Assembly: GCA_002482775.1 (NCBI GenBank)
Contig: DLGQ01000011.1
Span: 27,665 to 67,679 of the forward strand
Direction: 5' to 3'
Source of the DNA: Flavobacteriales bacterium UBA7690
GTDB lineage: Bacteria; Bacteroidota; Bacteroidia; Flavobacteriales_F; PHOS-HE28
DNA: 40,015 nt
The notes below the pieces were generated by a model that was not told the DNA's origin, searched no databases, and saw nothing but the letters and a program-made list of their open reading frames with translations. Both the position numbers and the translations under genes were made by a program. Positions 38,648-40,015 of this stretch are shown here, in pieces. Positions within the stretch are counted from its first letter, which is position 1. Each line of letters starts with the position of its first letter.

Positions 38648-40015
38648 ATGCTTCGGATCACATTACCGTTCCTCTCACTGTTAGCCGTGGCGCCCCTTTG
38701 CGCACAAACCACGTACGACCATACCATCGCCCAGGACTACACCGGGGTTAACAGCTACGTCACCTTCACCTTCCCGGCCACGCCGCCCACCACCGGTGGG
38801 GGTATACTTCGGCTGCAGTGGGCGGCGTGTTACAGCGGCGGTTTCGGCCCTAGCGAGATCGTGTTGCAGCTCAACACCAGCCAAGGTTGGGTGACCGTGC
38901 TGGACGAGGATGACAACACATCGTCGTGCACCTTCATCAACGAGTTCGTCAACATCACCCCGGATCTACTGGCCGATGCCATTGCCACCGGCGGAGGTAG
39001 CGTGCAGAGCCGTGTGGATGTGGAGGACGGTTGCCAACCCGGTGTGGGCTGTAGCTTCCTCAACGATCCCGTGGTGCGCCAGTTGCGCCTTTCCTACCAA
39101 GTGGGTTCGGCCGACTTCAATAGCACCGATGCTACCATCTGCCCCGGGGGCACCGTGTCCTTCACGGATGCGAGCATCAACAACCCCAGCGCGTTCGAGT
39201 GGATCTTCGAAGGTGGCCAGCCCGCCACCAGCACCTTGCAGGACCCGGTGGTGCAGTACGCGGTACCCGGTAGCTACATGGTCACCCTCATCGTGGAGAC
39301 GGCCGATGGTCCGGATACCTTGGAGGTGCCGGGTGCCGTGGTGGTACAACTTCCTCCCGTGGCCAACGCCGGCGCCGATGAGGACGTGTGCGCGGGCGAA
39401 AGCGTTCAACTGCTGGCTACCGGCGGTGTCACCTACCTGTGGATCCCGGCAACGGGGTTGAACGATGCCAACGTGGCCAACCCCACCACAACACCAGCGA
39501 ACGACGTGACCTATACCGTGTTGGTCACCGATGCGCAAGGTTGCCAGGCCAGCGATGCCGTTACCATCGATGTGCATGCTGCACCCGTGGTGGAGGTGAA
39601 CGCAGGCAACAATACGCTGTGTACCGGAGATACGTTGGACATGCTCGCCGAAGGCGCTACGCTCTACACGTGGTCGCCCAACATCTTCATCAACACCAAC
39701 AGCGGTGCCGCCGTGCGCGCCTGGCCCGCCGGTGACTTCACCTGGACAGTGACCGGCACCGACGGCTTCGGTTGCGAAGGAACGGCGGAGGTCGCCGTTA
39801 CCGTGGTACCTGCAGCGACAACGCCGTTGGTGACCGTGGATGCCGGAACCCTCTACGCCACACCGGCCATCGGCTATCAATGGATGCTGGATGGGGAGTC
39901 CATCTCCGGTGCCACCGAAGCCACCTACGTACCCTTGGAGAATGGCGACTACAGCGTGCTGATCACCGATGCCAACGGCTGCACCGCCACGAGCGATGTG
40001 TTGTACTACGGCAGG
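38648..40015 (+). CDS. Secreted PKD-domain adhesin-like protein, partial (runs off right edge)
   Basis: 456 codons are visible with no stop. A signal peptide (1-19, ending PLCA) is followed by a jelly-roll-like beta domain (about 20-150, with three or more Cys), then a PKD domain (about 155-235) with the classic ICPGGTVSFTDASINNPSAFEW and YAVPGSYMVTLIVE. Repeated Ig-like units of Bacteroidota surface proteins come next (ANAGADEDVCAGESVQLLATG with YLWIPATGLNDANV and NPTTTPANDVTYTV, then NNTLCTGDTLDMLAEGA). The last visible unit (YQWMLDGESISGATEATYVP, GDYSVLITDANGCTATS) is of a type that often precedes a T9SS sorting domain, expected beyond the edge. It is likely a cell-surface or released adhesin. 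Confidence 0.85.
   Translation, partial: MLRITLPFLSLLAVAPLCAQTTYDHTIAQDYTGVNSYVTFTFPATPPTTGGGILRLQWAACYSGGFGPSEIVLQLNTSQGWVTVLDEDDNTSSCTFINEFVNITPDLLADAIATGGGSVQSRVDVEDGCQPGVGCSFLNDPVVRQLRLSYQVGSADFNSTDATICPGGTVSFTDASINNPSAFEWIFEGGQPATSTLQDPVVQYAVPGSYMVTLIVETADGPDTLEVPGAVVVQLPPVANAGADEDVCAGESVQLLATGGVTYLWIPATGLNDANVANPTTTPANDVTYTVLVTDAQGCQASDAVTIDVHAAPVVEVNAGNNTLCTGDTLDMLAEGATLYTWSPNIFINTNSGAAVRAWPAGDFTWTVTGTDGFGCEGTAEVAVTVVPAATTPLVTVDAGTLYATPAIGYQWMLDGESISGATEATYVPLENGDYSVLITDANGCTATSDVLYYGR

Noticed and set aside
1..40015. CRISPR array, tRNA, rRNA or insertion sequence
   Set aside because: I scanned by eye for regular direct repeats, tRNA-like arms and transposase motifs and saw none; a dedicated search could still find a tRNA I missed.

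Overview
The window is GC-rich chromosomal DNA from a member of the Bacteroidota, most likely a flavobacterial or related lineage known mainly from metagenomes. The evidence is: several secreted proteins with type IX secretion (T9SS) style C-termini; a PorE-like TPR/beta-propeller/OmpA protein; families common in this phylum (DUF4920, HAEPL-motif outer-membrane proteins, AsmA-like giants); and Bacteroidota-type -7 promoter boxes (TAnnTTTG and a variant TAnnTTCG) in front of many genes. I saw no rRNA, tRNA, CRISPR array, transposase or prophage. Genes are densely packed and no gap over 300 bp lacks a feature.

Layout. 1-5.5 kb (minus strand): a membrane patatin-like lipase running off the left edge, then a histidine-degradation block read hutI, CPBP protease, ftcD. 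5.6-11.8 kb (plus): aroC, an AsmA-like protein coupled to it, and the PorE-like OmpA protein. 11.9-19.2 kb: TerC, a membrane glycosyltransferase, RimK, a barstar-like protein, a BchE-like B12/radical-SAM protein, a beta-helix T9SS cargo and a RimB-like retropepsin. 19.3-25.4 kb: a DUF4920 lipoprotein with a clear terminator, isoaspartyl peptidase, a minus-strand envelope cassette (YtxH, holin-like, unknown, AI-2E transporter), DUF3817 and a HAEPL outer-membrane protein. 24.7-31.8 kb: a cyanophycin locus, with cyanophycinase (cphB) and cyanophycin synthetase (cphA) divergent, a DUF4259/AsmA-like/2-TM train downstream of cphB and a 2-TM protein coupled to cphA. 31.8-40 kb: a palindrome-rich gap beside a 5'-damaged T9SS cargo gene, then a cupin, mnmD, a transglutaminase-like protein lacking its Cys, a NUDIX hydrolase and two more T9SS cargo genes, the last running off the right edge.

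Functional links. CphA makes the Asp-Arg polymer, CphB releases beta-Asp-Arg, and the isoaspartyl peptidase 7.7 kb away could split that dipeptide, giving a possible store-and-use nitrogen cycle. HutI and FtcD cover the last steps of histidine catabolism. RimK and the RimB-like protease resemble parts of the rimABK system of Pseudomonas.

The most unusual sequence-level features are: a palindromic element inserted in frame inside hutI, with a relative upstream of the PorE-like gene and a related pair at 31.8-32.0 kb; and a decayed second copy of the 3' end of an AsmA-like gene lying just beyond the gene that follows it. No complete new multi-gene system is demonstrated; the strongest candidates are listed as findings.
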